The notes: a model not told the origin generated them from the letters alone. Shown: positions 1 through 11,966, counted from the stretch's first letter. The stretch is DNA of 64,000 nt from Paralithodes platypus (GCA_032716605.1 CM064530.1:4208325-4272324), one strand, 5' to 3'. Numbers and translations: made by a program.

Positions 1-385
1 TCTCGGAGATATCCCTGTATATCTTGTCAATTTCCGAGTTGGACGGGATTTGTGTCCGGTTTACAATGTTCTCTCACTCGGTTTTAAGTGATTAAAGGAT
101 GAATTGAAGACTGTGCCTTTTAATTATTGTGTTAATATTAATTACTATGTACTGTATTGTGCCTGAAAACATAATAAGGTTCATATTTGTCACTAATAAG
201 ATGAATTTCACATGTACAAAAAAAAAAAAAATTATCAATTTTCTCTGGTGACCCGGACTTTCCTCTTCTAATTCGGAATTTTTCCTCTCTTAAGTCGGAC
301 ATAAGTCGGACTTCGGACATCTCGGAAAATCGGGCTTCTCGGAAATGGTCTCCCCCAATTAGTCCGAGATAGCGAGGGTTTACTG
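1..385. mobile_element. Right end of a Tigger/pogo-like DNA transposon
   Basis: The sequence is rich in TCGGA/TCCGA motifs and ends GCGAGGGTTTACTG followed by TA. Read from the other strand this is a CAGTAAACCCTCGC terminal repeat, typical of Tigger-like elements. The left end lies outside the window. No transposase is readable. Confidence 0.6.
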
Positions 386-480
386 TATATTGGTAATAAT
401 TCACCCACTCAGGCATTTTTATACTCAGAAATTTTGTAGGCCTATAGGGGAGATCCAGATAGCCTAATCGTAAATAATTA

Positions 481-597
481 TGTATGGGAAGCGAGAGAAT
501 GACAACGAGTGTACAAAAGTGAGGTGTAAGGGTAGAGAGGGAGACGTAGACCGAGTGAGAGGTGGAAGGATGGAGTTAAGTATATGCATAGAAGCTG
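481..597 (+). mobile_element. LINE 3' fragment (same family as 31440-32108)
   Basis: This stretch aligns base by base with about 31885-31995 (shared block GGTGGAAGGATGGAGTTAAG). It carries the degraded end of the LINE ORF with several indels. Confidence 0.7.
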
Positions 598-604
598 CTT
601 TCCT

Positions 605-1670
605 ATTGAATGATAGTGGGGAAATAAGAAGCAGGCTTCTTGTGTGAACCCCACCTCCAAAGACTGGTCAGTCAATATTAACCAGGTTATTTTATTATGT
701 TTGTCGTATCTGGCTTTAAAAGACAATCGTTGGCGCTGTAACCACACTCTCTGGGAGTGCGTTCCACTCGTCGATGACTGATAGAGAACCAATTCCCCTT
801 CAGTGTCGTTCTCCAGTGGTCTGGTTTGGAGAGTTTCAGCGAGTGGCCCCGTAGGTGGTTGTTATTCTTCTGGAAAAACCTGGTGTATGGTATGTCCTCA
901 AAGCCGTGTAGAAGTTTGTATGTTTCTATCATGTCCCCTCGTTTTCTGCGGGTTGTCCCGCGTAGCTGGTAGCCTAGTCCTCTTTCGGGTTATTGTGCCC
1001 AATGTGCATAGTCTTGCATTTGTCTGCGTTAAATGTTAGGAGCCATTTCCCGCTCCACTCGTTCAGTCTCTCCATGTCTCTCCGAAGGGTCTCGACGTCT
1101 GCGTCTGTCCTGAAGGTTTTGTATATCTTTGCGTCGTCTGCAAAAAGACTAGTTGCTGATTCGAGGTTGGTAACAAGGTCATTAATATAAATCAAGAAGA
1201 GAATTGGGCCCAGCACTGATCCTTGAGGAACTCCACTCATCACCGGCAGCCAATCCGACGGGGAGTTCCTTATGGTAACCCTGTGGAACCTATCTGAAAG
1301 GAATGCCTTGATCCACTTTAGGATATTTCCACCTATTCCCATTGCCTCCAGTTTGGTGTGAAGTCTCTGGTGGGGAACTCGATCGAAGGCCTTTTCACAG
1401 TCCAGATAGTTATGTCCACACAGTTACCACTGTCAACATCATTTACTAGGTCGTCGATGTAGCACAGCATGTTTGTGAGGCAGCTCCTGTTGCTCCTAAA
1501 TCTGTGTTGTGCGTCGCTGATGAGACTGTTCTCAGCAAGGTGTCCCACGATGACTTGTGCCTGGAATTGTGCCTTGTGTCCATTGAGTGTCTCCAAGCTT
1601 GCAGATAGGAGGAATCAGGGCATCACAGCATTTAATCAGCAGTATGGGTGGTACTCCGTTTGAAGCTTTA
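605..1670 (-). pseudogene. CR1/Jockey-type LINE reverse transcriptase relic
   Basis: A 5'-truncated and frameshifted non-LTR retrotransposon. From the 5' side it shows HLAENSLISDAQHRFRSNRS, then (frameshifted near 1400) DCEKAFDRVPHQ, then SGVPQGSVLGPILFLIYIND and SLFADDAKIYK, the palm catalytic motif in FADD form at about 1129-1149. It ends in a C-terminal region with ERTPREC...DCLLKP in one frame and SFKARYDKHNK in another. At least three frame changes make it a dead copy. RT would have copied the LINE RNA at the target site. Clade assignment within CR1/Jockey is approximate. Confidence 0.85.
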
Positions 1671-2925
1671 TCTTGGATAATTATTGAGGGGTAAAAGTCT
1701 CCCTACCAGGAATTCACCGGAGACCTCTGGTGGACGCTTCCGAAGTAGCGCCAGAGCTACGTCTGTCGACATAAACAATACTCAACACCTAGGCTATGCA
1801 AAGTTTATCACGATTTCTTACGATTCTGCATGTTTTTAATATATAGATGGCTACACTAAGTGCTTATATAGTATGGTAGTTGTGGGGGTAATGTGTCGGC
1901 TATAGAAAGTAAGACATATAGCTTATAATTAAGAATGATTGATGGAGAGGGAGGGTGAAGAACTGCGGGATATCGCCATTTAAAGGGCCCAGGTCGCTTA
2001 CTGTACAAAACAACGTGTCTGGCACGGCAACTCAAAGAATCTCTGGTAGGGAGATTTACGAAACAACCCCCACAACAAGTCCGAACCATCCCGACTATGT
2101 GGAATGGTTCGGCTACAAGGTATGATGGTTCGACCATACATTTCACGTAAATTAATCAAAATTTGAAAAGATCTGGTGTAAGTACATTATTATGTAATTA
2201 TTTACTACTGCATTTCAAATATACTTGACTGCTGCAAAATAAATTATTGATCTTCCACATAAAAGTTTAAATTTATAGAGTGGATGAACCATTCTTGTTT
2301 TTTTTCTTTTTTTATTCCAACTACTGTACTCCCTTTCAGGCATAGGCTGAGAGCCTGTACATCCTACCGCTCAACACGGTGAAGCCTGTGAGGTCTCGTT
2401 CCAGTTTAGAGAGTGAGACATGTGAAACACTTACAGCTGCAACCAGCCTTCACAGAGATTCAGCGCTTGGTTGCCCACTCACTGCTCAAAGCAGCCCTAT
2501 CTCTGAAGCTGCTTCATTCATTATTAGCTGTCCGAACCATCCCACACATCTCTATATTGTTTTGAATGATATACTGTACTGTACTGTATATAAAAAGAAA
2601 GGGAAAACAGTTAAATTCATACAAGCTATTCACTGCTAAATATCTTTAATACAATCACGATTCAGCATACCGGTAATGTATATTAAATTGATGCATGACA
2701 TATTCATAGAGATAAAGTTTACGAAACAAACTATACAAAATACATCAGAAGTGAAAAAACCCACAATTAGCTCAATCTCCAACAGTTGGCATATCACTTC
2801 ACATAGAAGCCATATCCCATATGGGCTTTGGTAACTCACTAACACATGTTCTCGCAAAATGTTGCATTCACAGGCCTCATAATTTGTATAGGGAATTGAT
2901 TGTCCGAACCATCACCGCTCTCCCC
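1671..2925. other. No gene seen; AT-rich sequence
   Basis: No coding exon, RNA gene or clear element was recognised. The phrase GTCCGAACCATC recurs near 2090, 2530 and 2900 and may mark the ends of an old inverted-repeat element, but I could not define it. Confidence 0.4.
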
Positions 2926-3716
2926 TATACCTACCTCAGGAGATACTAAAGTCCGGACTGCCCATACCAACAGATTATGCTCAAAGATTAATTTTGCCCC
3001 TAATTTCTTTATATGTGCTGCTTTGATATCTATGATTTATATTATAGTGTATATTTTTATATTTTGTTTACAGTAATTCCATATGTAGACCTTGGACCAC
3101 TTAAATATGTATAACAAATAGTAGTCATTGTATTAAAAAAAATACCTTACAGGGACCCAGTTGGAGACAAAAGTCACCTAGAGCCTAAAGATGGCGAAGG
3201 AAGGCGCTTGATGAGGAGACAGGCGAGAGGCCAGTAAAGAAGAGTCTAAGAACCCAGGTGGAGCTCCTCAATGCCCCGTCTTCGTTGATAGACTTCCTTG
3301 GAGTCCGGATGCCTTCTGCATATCGGGGAGGCAGTATAGTCGGCTGATCTGAATCACACCTATACGCAAGTTTGACCTAAATGTGAGTATGTTTTATTTT
3401 TTCGAGGATCGACTTCAAACCGGAAAAGGTGGTCTGGGGGTTTATCATATTATGTATGAATTTAAGGAGTAAGCATTTGTAACCTAATTCTCTTCAATTA
3501 TCTTAATTTCTTTATATGGCATTATATTTATAACTCTAGTTCCTTTTCTATCTTAAAAGTCCATGTGGTGCTTGGGTCTTCTCCTTGTATTCATTGTTAT
3601 GCATGAGGAAGTAATTATGGTATTGAGGGTGTACATGACTAATAGTAATTGAGTATACCCTCCATTAACAGTTTCGGGAGATACGGTACTGGGTTTTATG
3701 GGTCAGTAGATACGTT
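2926..3716. repeat. Duplicated segment, copy 1 (uninterrupted)
   Basis: Collinear with 9908-12210 over its whole length, from CTACCTCAGGAG to GGTCAGTAGATAC, with moderate divergence. This copy lacks the three insertions present in copy 2 and serves as the empty-site reference. It contains no coding frame. Confidence 0.85.
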
Positions 3717-3798
3717 ATGATGCCTCATATTTCTGTTGATATTGCATGTATTTTTTTTATTTTTTTTAAAGAATTGTATATTAAATGATAATTGCAAA

Positions 3799-4757
3799 AT
3801 GAGTAGAAACAAAGGAGACCATCCTCTCATTACCCTCACGCGTGAAGAGGAGGGAGCGGTTGGTGGCGTTCCCCTCCTGGAGAGCGGAGTTTCCCATACT
3901 CTTAGTGATGATCTCCACACACAGTCCGGAAAAGTAAAGATTAGAGAGACTGATTCAGAACAGGATGTAGGTGACCTTGGCGAGCAACCTGACCTCCAAC
4001 CACTCAAAGAGCAGTTGACCAACCTCGTCCGGAAAGTCAGTGTGGTGATGGATCATCAGCTCCAGTTACGAGCTCAAATTGACCAACTCTCACAAATCCT
4101 CCCATGTCCTCCTTACCTTCCCGACAACCTTGACCCACTGCCATTGCCAGTGCCCCCTACAAATACCCCTTTACCACCAGCCCTCTCCCCCATTCCAAAC
4201 CCTCACCAACCAGCATTACCACCTCCACCCCCACAACCTCTTTGTATAACCCTATATAGAAAACCTCTCTTTAAGCCCAAAGACATCTCCAAACTTGAGT
4301 TTTCACATCTCGAGGGATTAGATAGAGAGATCAGACTAAGCCTTTTTCTAAAGAAAATTGAGGAGTGTGCCTTCGAGGACGCTGACCGAATCATCATTGC
4401 CCAACTCCGGGCGGAATTTTTAATTGCAGGGTTGATTGAGTACGAGCTTGAGGAGGGCAACATCCGCTCGTGGGCAGACTTAAAGAATTTCCTAAGAAAA
4501 CAATTCTGTCCTACACCATCACCCAGGCTCTTCGACAGTTAGAGCTTGACAAGTATGACATCAGTTCAATCACTAAATTTTGTAACCGACTTGTACAAAC
4601 ACGCAGCTTAAAAGCAGAAATTTACGGGGGATATCAAGAGAGGGATGGCTTTATCAAGGAGAGACTTCATGCTGCATTACCTCCTAGAGTTAAGACTGCC
4701 ATGGAGCCTTGCAGGCCAAAGATCACTTCTCTGGATAGGTACAGTCATGATCCCTAA
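3799..4757 (+). pseudogene. Gag-like retrotransposon ORF (frameshifted)
   Basis: An open frame from ATG 3799 to TAG 4540 encodes about 247 residues: a charged N-terminus (MSRNKGDHPLITLTREEEG), a coiled-coil-like stretch, a proline-rich spacer (about 4090-4240), then a capsid-like region with LEFSHLEGLDREIRLSLFLK and RIIIAQLRAEFLIAGLIEYE. Near 4500 the similarity moves to the next frame, which continues LSYTITQALRQLELDKYDIS and KERLHAALPPRVKTAMEP to a stop at 4757. The pattern resembles the Gag capsid of Ty3/Gypsy-type elements. No zinc knuckle, protease or pol follows and no LTRs were seen. It could be a relic or a damaged domesticated Gag. Family assignment is inference. Confidence 0.55.
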
Positions 4758-5085
4758 TTTCTTTACCCCCTTAATTGGCTCGAGGGAAGTCGAAGCCAGG
4801 GTTGACAAAACCTCAGGTGAATGGTCACGGTTATTTCATTAAGGAGTAAGAAAATGGTTCATGATGATGGAACAGTGCTTCACAATTATGAATACACATA
4901 CTGTACAAACATTGCCACTGCCTACGACATAAGAGATAGACAAACCAAACTGAAATTATTACTGATTACGGATTACTGATATTTACTATAGGATGTAAGG
5001 TATCTTAAAATAACCCCCTAGAAATACTTTCTCTAAAGTATCTATTTCTCTATCCTCCCCATTTCCCCAGCTAACCTAATCCCAC

Positions 5086-5228
5086 AAGGACCCCAATGGA
5101 AATACGCCTAACGGCCTTATTGGGCTATCCTTAGTTGGAATTAAGCAAGGCTGGTACATGTCATATTTATAACATACTATGTGGTACCAACTCTGTAAAT
5201 TGCTAACTGAATAAATATTATTATTATG
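5086..5228 (+). repeat. SINE-like fragment with AAT-rich tail
   Basis: The block CCAATGGAAATACGCCTAA and CCTTATTGGGCTATCCTTAG matches the reverse complement of 55026-55310. It ends in AATAAATATTATTATTAT, a simple tail typical of SINEs. The tRNA-like head is missing here. Confidence 0.6.
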
Positions 5229-7178
5229 CCTCCTACCACAAACACAGTCATGGGGTTTGACTGATAATATTGTCATTAAATGCAACAAATAATAAAATGC
5301 ATTGTTACCACTTCATACACTATTTGAATGCTTGCAGTATGGTTTTCCCATACATACAATATTGTGAACCCGCTCCCTATGTGAAATAGTTTGCCTTGGG
5401 TGTTCGCAATACTTACAAAATGCCAAGCTAATTTCAAAGCCGTGTTTAGCCATCAACATTCGTAACAATACTAATACTGTACGTTGAATATTACTGCTAA
5501 CACAGTATTAATATTTGTGATACTTAATACAATAGCAACAAAACATTATATGTGTTTTTTGTGGCATCCTTGAAATACATTTACAACATTGGCAAGTAAA
5601 TAATAACAAGGTAACATTTTATAGCAATGGATTCAGTACTGCTTCATAACTGTGTTCAGGAGTTGTGGTTCAGGTGAGTGGGCGTTTCATTATTAAGTGG
5701 CCATGTCCGCTCGCCTGACGCTTCTTTGGTCCTGACTTCAACTCACCTTGAGCCAATGGGGTAAAGAAATTATGGATTGTGACTGTACCTAGAGCAACAG
5801 AGATACTATAGTCTATGCGCTGTAAGTAGGTAAGAAATCATGACCTCTATCCTCTGTAACTCAAAAAGGGCTAGAGCAAATTGGCTGTAAATTTCCACAT
5901 CTATTCCTTGACTGACTCTTCCCAAATGGTTGTTGTTGTTGTTGTTGTTCTTCCCTAAGCTGCCTGGCCGAACAGCCCCGAGTCCCTGAGGAAGGCCACG
6001 GCCACGATCGGGCTTTCCCACAGAGCTCTCATTTAGTGTAGATTGTGTTGTTGGCGTAAGTGGTTGTGTGAAATGCAGTATTCTATGATGTGTTTGATGG
6101 TATGGGGTGCTGTGTTACATCCCGGGCAGGTGTCGACGACGGAGTCATCCAGTCTCTTCTGATAGCTCAGAAGAGCTGGATGGTGTCCGCATCTCAGCCT
6201 GGCCAGGTGGACTCTGTCCTCGTGAGGAAGGGAGGATTCGGAAGGATGGATTTCGGGAGGTCATGCTTGCAGCTGCGTGTTGTCTATGAGTGAGTGCGAG
6301 AGATATGAGTATGGATGTGCTTCTGGAAGTTGGTTTGGGGTGGGCAGGGAGGGAGAGAGGACAGTATTTGTATGTGACACCATGTGCTGGGTGTTGTTTT
6401 GATATTCTTGGTGTCTGTGAGTGTGTTGCCATGTAGTGTAGTGGGTGGTTTTGGTTCGTGGAGGCTGCTGCCAGGAATTGAGTACCTCTCATGTCCAGAT
6501 GGTCTTTGACTTTGAGGATTTTGGTTTCTTGATGTAGGTGATCTGTGGGTGTAGTAGCTGTGCAGCCTGTAATGATTTTTAGGGCTTTGTTTTGAATAGT
6601 CTGTAAGGTCTTATGATGTGTTTCAGCTAGGTTAGAAGCCCAGGCTGGGCTTGCGTATTCCATCACTGATTTTATGTATTGTTTATAAACTGTGGTGGTG
6701 GTTTCTTTGTTGTGTCCAAATTTTGTGTGAGCAAGTGACCTGAGGGCGTTAAGTCTGGGTGTCAGTTTCTTTTTCGTGTTTGTGATGTGCTGTTTGAATG
6801 TCATATGAGTATCATATGTTACTCCTAGGATTTTGAGTGAATGTGTATGTGTTAGGGGTGTGTTGTCCTGTCCAGCTTGTGAGCAGGGTTGCGGTGGATT
6901 TGGCTGGGGCTAGATTAAGTCTGTTTGTAGTGCACCAGCCATGTAGTGTGTTGAGATAGGGTTGAAGGAGATCTGTTGCTGTGTTTGGGTCATGGTGTGT
7001 GCATGTGAGTGTTATGTTGTCTGCATAGGAGGTTAAGTTTTTTGGGGGTGTATTGGGTATAGTTATGTCATGCATGTACAGGTTGAAGAGTGCGGGCGAT
7101 AGGACGGATCCTTGTGGGACTCCGTTTGGAAAGTTTCTGATGCTAGATGACTGACCGGCAAAAGATACGTGGGCAAGA

Positions 7179-7402
7179 ATGTAGTTACCGGGTGTACTGC
7201 CCGTCTTGTTTACACTACGCGGACGCTCACCATCATGTTCCCGTCTATTTTGACTGCCTTTGGATACAAAAATACGTTACCCTAACCAAACAACCTAACC
7301 TAACCTAACCTAATATTATAGATTTATAAGTATTTATTTTATTATAAGCATTTATAGATGATTTATGTTGTATGTCGGTAGTGGTACACCCGGTAACTAC
7401 AT
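7179..7402. mobile_element. MITE with internal telomere-like CCTAA repeats
   Basis: A 224-bp element bounded by the inverted repeats ATGTAGTTACCGGGTGTAC and its complement at 7384-7402. It sits within the LINE insert. Near its centre it carries four perfect CCTAA units (7294-7313), the complement of the arthropod telomere repeat TTAGG. Confidence 0.8.
7294..7313. repeat. Interstitial telomere-like (CCTAA)4
   Basis: Four CCTAA units in a row, flanked by AACC and TATT. The location inside a MITE argues for chance or element-borne origin rather than an old chromosome end. Confidence 0.8.
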
Positions 7403-7603
7403 CCATCCCGATACGTGTGCACATCTTCCCTAATGGTAGAAATATTAGCTTGATTACTCGTCGTTTTTGAATTACAGAAGTTAGAGGTCAGGATTTCTCG
7501 CCTACTTACAGCGAATAGACTATAGTATAAAGTCAGTAAAAATAGGTTAGCCTAAAACTGAATAAGATGCGGAAATGTACTTGAGCCGACCAGGCCAAGT
7601 GAG

Positions 7604-7805
7604 ATATCTCTATTGGTCTAACTGGTAGAGTGACTGCCTCATAGCCTATGGGTCCTGCGTTCAATCCCACCCCAGGGCTTATTTTGTGGAGGCTATTTCA
7701 GCATATAACGAAGTTTAGGTGTGTTGGTAAAATTGTTAAGATGGTTGAGAGTATAAAGATCGGAGCTCCATAAACCCTCTTTCGGGTATGGTGTAAAAAC
7801 CTATT
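7604..7805 (+). repeat. tRNA-derived SINE-like sequence
   Basis: A pol III-like head has an A-box-like TGGTCTAACTGGTAGAG and a B-box-like GCGTTCAATCCC spaced as in a tRNA, followed by a non-tRNA body. The cloverleaf is imperfect, so it is not called as a tRNA gene. Confidence 0.5.
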
Positions 7806-9080
7806 ACTACACAAGACAGGGAGAGGAGGGTCTCACAAGTAGTAGACGGAGTTGGGGAGAGGGGTCTGAGGGACAATGTAAGGTGTCAGATTGACATAAT
7901 TTTGAGGAATGCATGGATAAATTTGGGCCACACACACACACACGTGTTGTTTTGGGTTGTTTTTACGGTACTGGCATGTTTTTTCTTGTGTAGTTGTGGA
8001 TGCCTGACAAACAATTGCCTGTTACTCTCGCTATCTCCTGTGGGCTGTACAATTTAGTACAGTAGTATTAGTATGGTTGTTTCTGGTTAGGGTACTGTAT
8101 TGTAGTTTAGACTAGAAGCGAGTGAGTAAAAGTTTTAGTGGGGAAAAAAGCTGTGTAAAGTAGCAAAAACGCAATGCTTGATTTTGGCAACCACTACACC
8201 AAGACTTGTTACTGTTCACTCAGTTACAGCCCTATATTAATTCCCAGTAGTTATTGTAAGTTTATATTATTCATTGAGGGCACACTAACTCCTAATCCCT
8301 AGAGTTAATTACCGAATCCATAACCTGATATTTCAATAAATCCCCAATTCTACATTATATCTAACTGCACAATAGTGATGAATTAAGAACGGAATCCCTG
8401 ACATTAAGGCGAGTCCACAAATTACCCTTTTACATTTTTCTTAATATCTACCTCCCACAAAAGTCTTTGGTATCTTAATAAAATCCCAATCAACTACAAT
8501 ACTTCATCTTACTGCGGAATAGGCCATGAATTACATTGTCAGCATATTTCACAAGCGTGGGCCTCCCAGCCAAGTCTTAGTCACCCCCTGTCCTGCCAAC
8601 CTCTGAATAACACTCAACTAGCCCCCCTGGAATCCCAATTTCCCTATTTATACCTCTTGGGGGTAGTGCGGTGCCCCTCAGATGAGTCGTGTTAAATATT
8701 ATAGTATGCCCTTACATTTTTAAGTAATTATTAAGAGTGTCAGTAAAGTGAAGAAGATTAAAAAACCTAAGAATATCATCGCTGACTATCCAAGGAGACT
8801 GGCACGTATATAGTCCTTGGACTATCCAATACCCCCTTTTCTTTTCCTCTCCGGCACTAACTTACCTTAAAGTCCTTTCTTCTTGCCCTAAAAATATCCT
8901 AACCTACCCATCCTTTCCAATTCCCTTTTCCTAGCTTAATGCCTTGTAAATCCCCCTGGCTTGCCACCCATGAGAAGTTACCACAACATTAACATTCACA
9001 TGGCAGATTATATTGGCTTTCTTGCCTCTCATCTTATCTAACCTAACCTAATGTCAATTTGTCATATTTCCTTCATGTTA
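7806..9080. other. No gene seen; AT-rich sequence
   Basis: Nothing recognisable beyond a short (CA)n tract near 7931. No splice-flanked coding exon was found on either strand. Confidence 0.4.
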
Positions 9081-9081
9081 C

Positions 9082-9250
9082 TTAATTGTTACCATGATTG
9101 TGTTCAATGGGCCAGTAGGTTATTTAATTGTTACCATGATTGTGTTCAATGGGCCAGTAGGTTATTAATTGTTACCATGATTGTGTTCAATGGGCCAGTA
9201 GGTTATTAATTGTTACCATGATTGTGTTCAATGGGCCAGTAGGTTATTAA
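9082..9250. repeat. 42-43-bp tandem repeat, 4 copies
   Basis: Four nearly identical units of TTAATTGTTACCATGATTGT followed by GTTCAATGGGCCAGTAGGTT. The very low divergence suggests recent expansion. Confidence 0.95.
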
Positions 9251-9284
9251 TTAGTAATAGTTCATCCACTCAGGTATTTTTGTA

Positions 9285-9872
9285 CAGTCGTGCTAATAAG
9301 TGATGTCTCGGCACCAAGTATGTTTTGATCAATAATTTGTATCAACAATATCTAAGCTTCATTCCTTCACTATTCTATCGCTACTACAATAATCAGCGTT
9401 TCTCGGAGATTTCCCAGTGTATACCAACCCCTCTACGTAGGGTACGTAGTACCCGCCTTGCAACACAATCCCACCCCTACTCTGTGTAACTCTCCAACCC
9501 AAGAGTGAAACTCTATTCTCAGACTTTCTTCTATTCAACTGCTGAGCTCTGGAACTCTCCCAGAATCAGTCTTTCCCTCTTTCTATGACTTAAATTGCTT
9601 CAAACTCCGTGTGTCCAGGCATTTTAGCTCGTACGTCCCTTGATTTAGGCCCTGTCACTCTTTGAAATCTGGGGGAGGCACTCGCTGCAGACAGTTATGC
9701 CTTTTGTTTCCCTCATTCACATAGAAAAAAAAAAATAAAAATAAATACCGAGTGAAATATACAAACATGTTCCTACACTTAACCCACCCTATTCAACATC
9801 TGACAGACATTAATACAGCACAGAGCAAGCAAAGTGTAATGACAGCTGGCACATGACTTATTAGCGCAACTG
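9285..9872. mobile_element. TA-flanked MITE interrupted by a LINE 3' end
   Basis: Terminal repeats CAGTCGTGCTAATAAGT (left) and ACTTATTAGCGCAACTG (right) are flanked by TA. The inner parts match the uninterrupted copy at 40016-40226 in reverse orientation. A LINE fragment (about 9425-9748) lies between the halves. Confidence 0.8.
9425..9748 (+). pseudogene. LINE C-terminal fragment with poly(A)-like tail
   Basis: The plus strand reads NPRVKLYSQTFFYSTAELWN and, after a frame change, SLPESVFPSFYDLNCFKLRV followed by SRHF, the typical C-terminus of Jockey/CR1-type LINE ORF2. It ends in an A-rich run near 9725-9748. Only the extreme 3' end is present. Confidence 0.7.
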
Positions 9873-10005
9873 TATCAAGAACTTTTGTATGTAATACCGG
9901 TATATACAGTATACCTACCTCAGGAGTCCGGACTGCCCATATCAATAGATTATGCTCAAAGATTATTCTTTTTCCTTAATTTCTTGAATGTGCTGCATTT
10001 GATTT

Positions 10006-10600
10006 AAAATGTAAAACTTGCAAACTAAACAAACCAAAATTGGGTCAAGGACAATATAAAGTCAAATTAAATTATCAAAATCGCTATGTGGAAACAACGC
10101 TTACTAAAATGAAAATTATTAAATAAAAGAACACAATCCACCACATAGGGTGTACATTACTACATGAGCAAGTTAATCTGTTTCCCAAGCAAACTAATCG
10201 CACATATAACAATGCACTATCGTCACGTTAAAGGAAGTAGTCAAGTTTGGGAAGTCCGGGACGTTCTGGCAAATTTTACTAAACTCTGCATGAATAAAGA
10301 AACTACATGTTAAATGTCAAAATATTATTTAAAGTCAAATTTGCAACATGACAAGACATTAACAATAGTACAAAATACAAATATTGATAAGATATCTATA
10401 ACAAAATAATATATAAAATACAGTACAGCACTCACTAACGATAGTGCTATCGGGTAGGTACCTGTAAGCATAGCATGCCTCAAGTGACCCCTATCAATAA
10501 CTACCCTACAAATAACCTACATTTATAGCACAAATAAACTAAGGAAATCGCAAAAGTAAGCAATTGATACTATCGACAATGATAGTATATGATATTATAT
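10006..10600 (-). mobile_element. Retroelement-like insertion H1
   Basis: Flanked by GATTT on both sides (10001-10005, 10601-10605). On the minus strand it ends GTTTGCAAGTTTTACATTTT. About 595 bp, no ORF. The fixed 3' end and variable 5' end among relatives suggest target-primed reverse transcription. Confidence 0.7.
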
Positions 10601-10769
10601 GATTTGTATTATATTTTCTATTTTTATATTTTTCTAGTTCCATATGTACAACCTTAGACCACTTAAAAATGTAGTAAAAGTATTAGCCAGTTGGAGACAA
10701 ATTCACCTAGAGGCTAAAGAAGGCGAGGGAAGGAGACGGGCGAGTGACCAGTAGAGAAGAGTCTGAGAA

Positions 10770-10843
10770 TAATAATGTAAAAGTTGCAAAATAAACAAAC
10801 CAAAACTGGGACGACGCAATATTCAGGCAAAAGAACTTATCAA
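10770..10843 (-). mobile_element. Retroelement-like insertion H2 (very short)
   Basis: About 75 bp absent from the paralogous site at 3250-3266. It has the same terminal block (TTTTGCAACTTTTACATTAT on the minus strand) as H1 and H3, consistent with severe 5' truncation. Confidence 0.65.
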
Positions 10844-11064
10844 AACCCAGGTGGAGCTCTGTAATGCCCGGTCGGTCTCCCTCCATGTACAGTACTTCCT
10901 TGGAGGCCGAATGCCTTCTGCCCGTCGGGGAGGCTGTACAGTGGGCCGATCTGAATCATACTTACCGGTACTCACAAGTTTCACCTAAATGTTTATTTTC
11001 GAGGATCAATTTGAAACTAAAAAGGTGGTCTTGGGTTTACAGTATATCATATTATGTATGAATT

Positions 11065-11966
11065 ATAATGTAAAACTTGCAAAATAAACAAACCAAAACG
11101 TATACGAACACAGTAAAAAGACAAAATAACTAATCAAAATCGCTATGTGGAAACAACGCTTAAGTAAAATAATGATTTATAAATAAAAGAAAACAATCCA
11201 CCACATAGGGTGTCATTACTACATGCGCAAGTTAATCTGGTTCCCAAGCAAACTAATCGCACACATAACAACGCACTGTAGTCACGTTCAAGGAATTAGT
11301 CAATTTGGGAAGTCGGGGACGTTCTGGTAATTTTTTACTAAACTCTGCATGAATTAAGCAACTACACTAAGTGTCAAAATGTTCTATTAACATCAAATTT
11401 GCAACTTGACAAGATAATAACAATAGTACAAAATACAAATATCACTCGCTAACGATAGTGCTATCGGGTAGGTACCTGTAAGCATAGCATGCTTCAAGTG
11501 ACCCCTAACAATTACTACCCTACTAATAACCTACATTTATTGTACAAATAAACTAAGGAAATCACAAAAGCAAGCAATTGATCCTATCAACAATGAATAG
11601 ATACAGTATAATAAATAACAATATTTGAAAATATGAAGAAGGCACAATAGATTTAAACAAAAGAGTACTCTTTTAACAAGAACAATTAATTATAAAGAAT
11701 AATAATAATAACAATAGAAAAAGTTAAATATTAATACATACAGACAAAAAGTAAGCAAAGGTTATAATAGAAACTTAAGTTAATAATGCTTGATTAAAAT
11801 GATTGATATCAAATTTTAAAATAGTCACAATAATTGACCTTAAAAAGATTAAATTTATGCAACAATTTACTTGCAACAAAACCTCTGTCTACTAAGAGTC
11901 TATATAGTAATCCAGCTCTATCCCAAAAGTCTTCTACTCTGGTACAAATTTTACAAAATAATTTTT
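11065..11966 (-). mobile_element. Retroelement-like insertion H3 (longest)
   Basis: About 900 bp flanked by AATT. Positions 11065-11600 match H1, and the rest extends further 5'. It ends TTTTGCAAGTTTTACATTAT on the minus strand. No coding frame was recognised; the ORF-like stretch 11871-12062 is AT-rich and not convincing. Confidence 0.7.

Larger units (their letters stand above)
5930..7423 (-). pseudogene. Jockey/CR1-like LINE, 5'-truncated, with AAC-type 3' tail
   Basis: On the minus strand the relic shows GVPQGSVLSPALFNLYMHDI (about 7080-7130), SYADNITLTC (catalytic YADD degraded to YADN), a thumb/connection region (MTFKQHITNTKKKLTPRLNA ... YASPAWASNLAETHH) and, after a frame change near 6200, a C-terminal zinc-finger-like block (CPGC...H-x3-H). 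It ends GLFGQAA, stop, and then the tail (AAC)n, seen as GTTGTTGTT at 5930-5950. Insertion generated a 13-bp target duplication in the host MITE. Related 3' ends occur at 52712-52747, 63169-63448, 63571-63925 and 63939-63981. Confidence 0.88.
5805..7526. mobile_element. MITE split by a LINE insertion
   Basis: The left half (5805-5929) begins ACTATAGTCTATGCGCTGTA and the right half (7437-7526) ends in its inverted copy. The two halves are separated by a LINE flanked by the 13-bp duplication TCTTCCC(A/T)AATGG at 5917-5929 and 7424-7436. An unsplit relative at 55306-55515 runs straight through this site. Non-autonomous, no coding capacity. Confidence 0.85.

Noticed and set aside
4490..4510. Programmed ribosomal frameshift in the Gag-like ORF
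   Set aside because: No canonical slippery heptamer at the shift, and no pol follows; a simple indel is more likely.
7294..7313. Relic of a chromosome end
   Set aside because: Only four CCTAA units, enclosed within a MITE.
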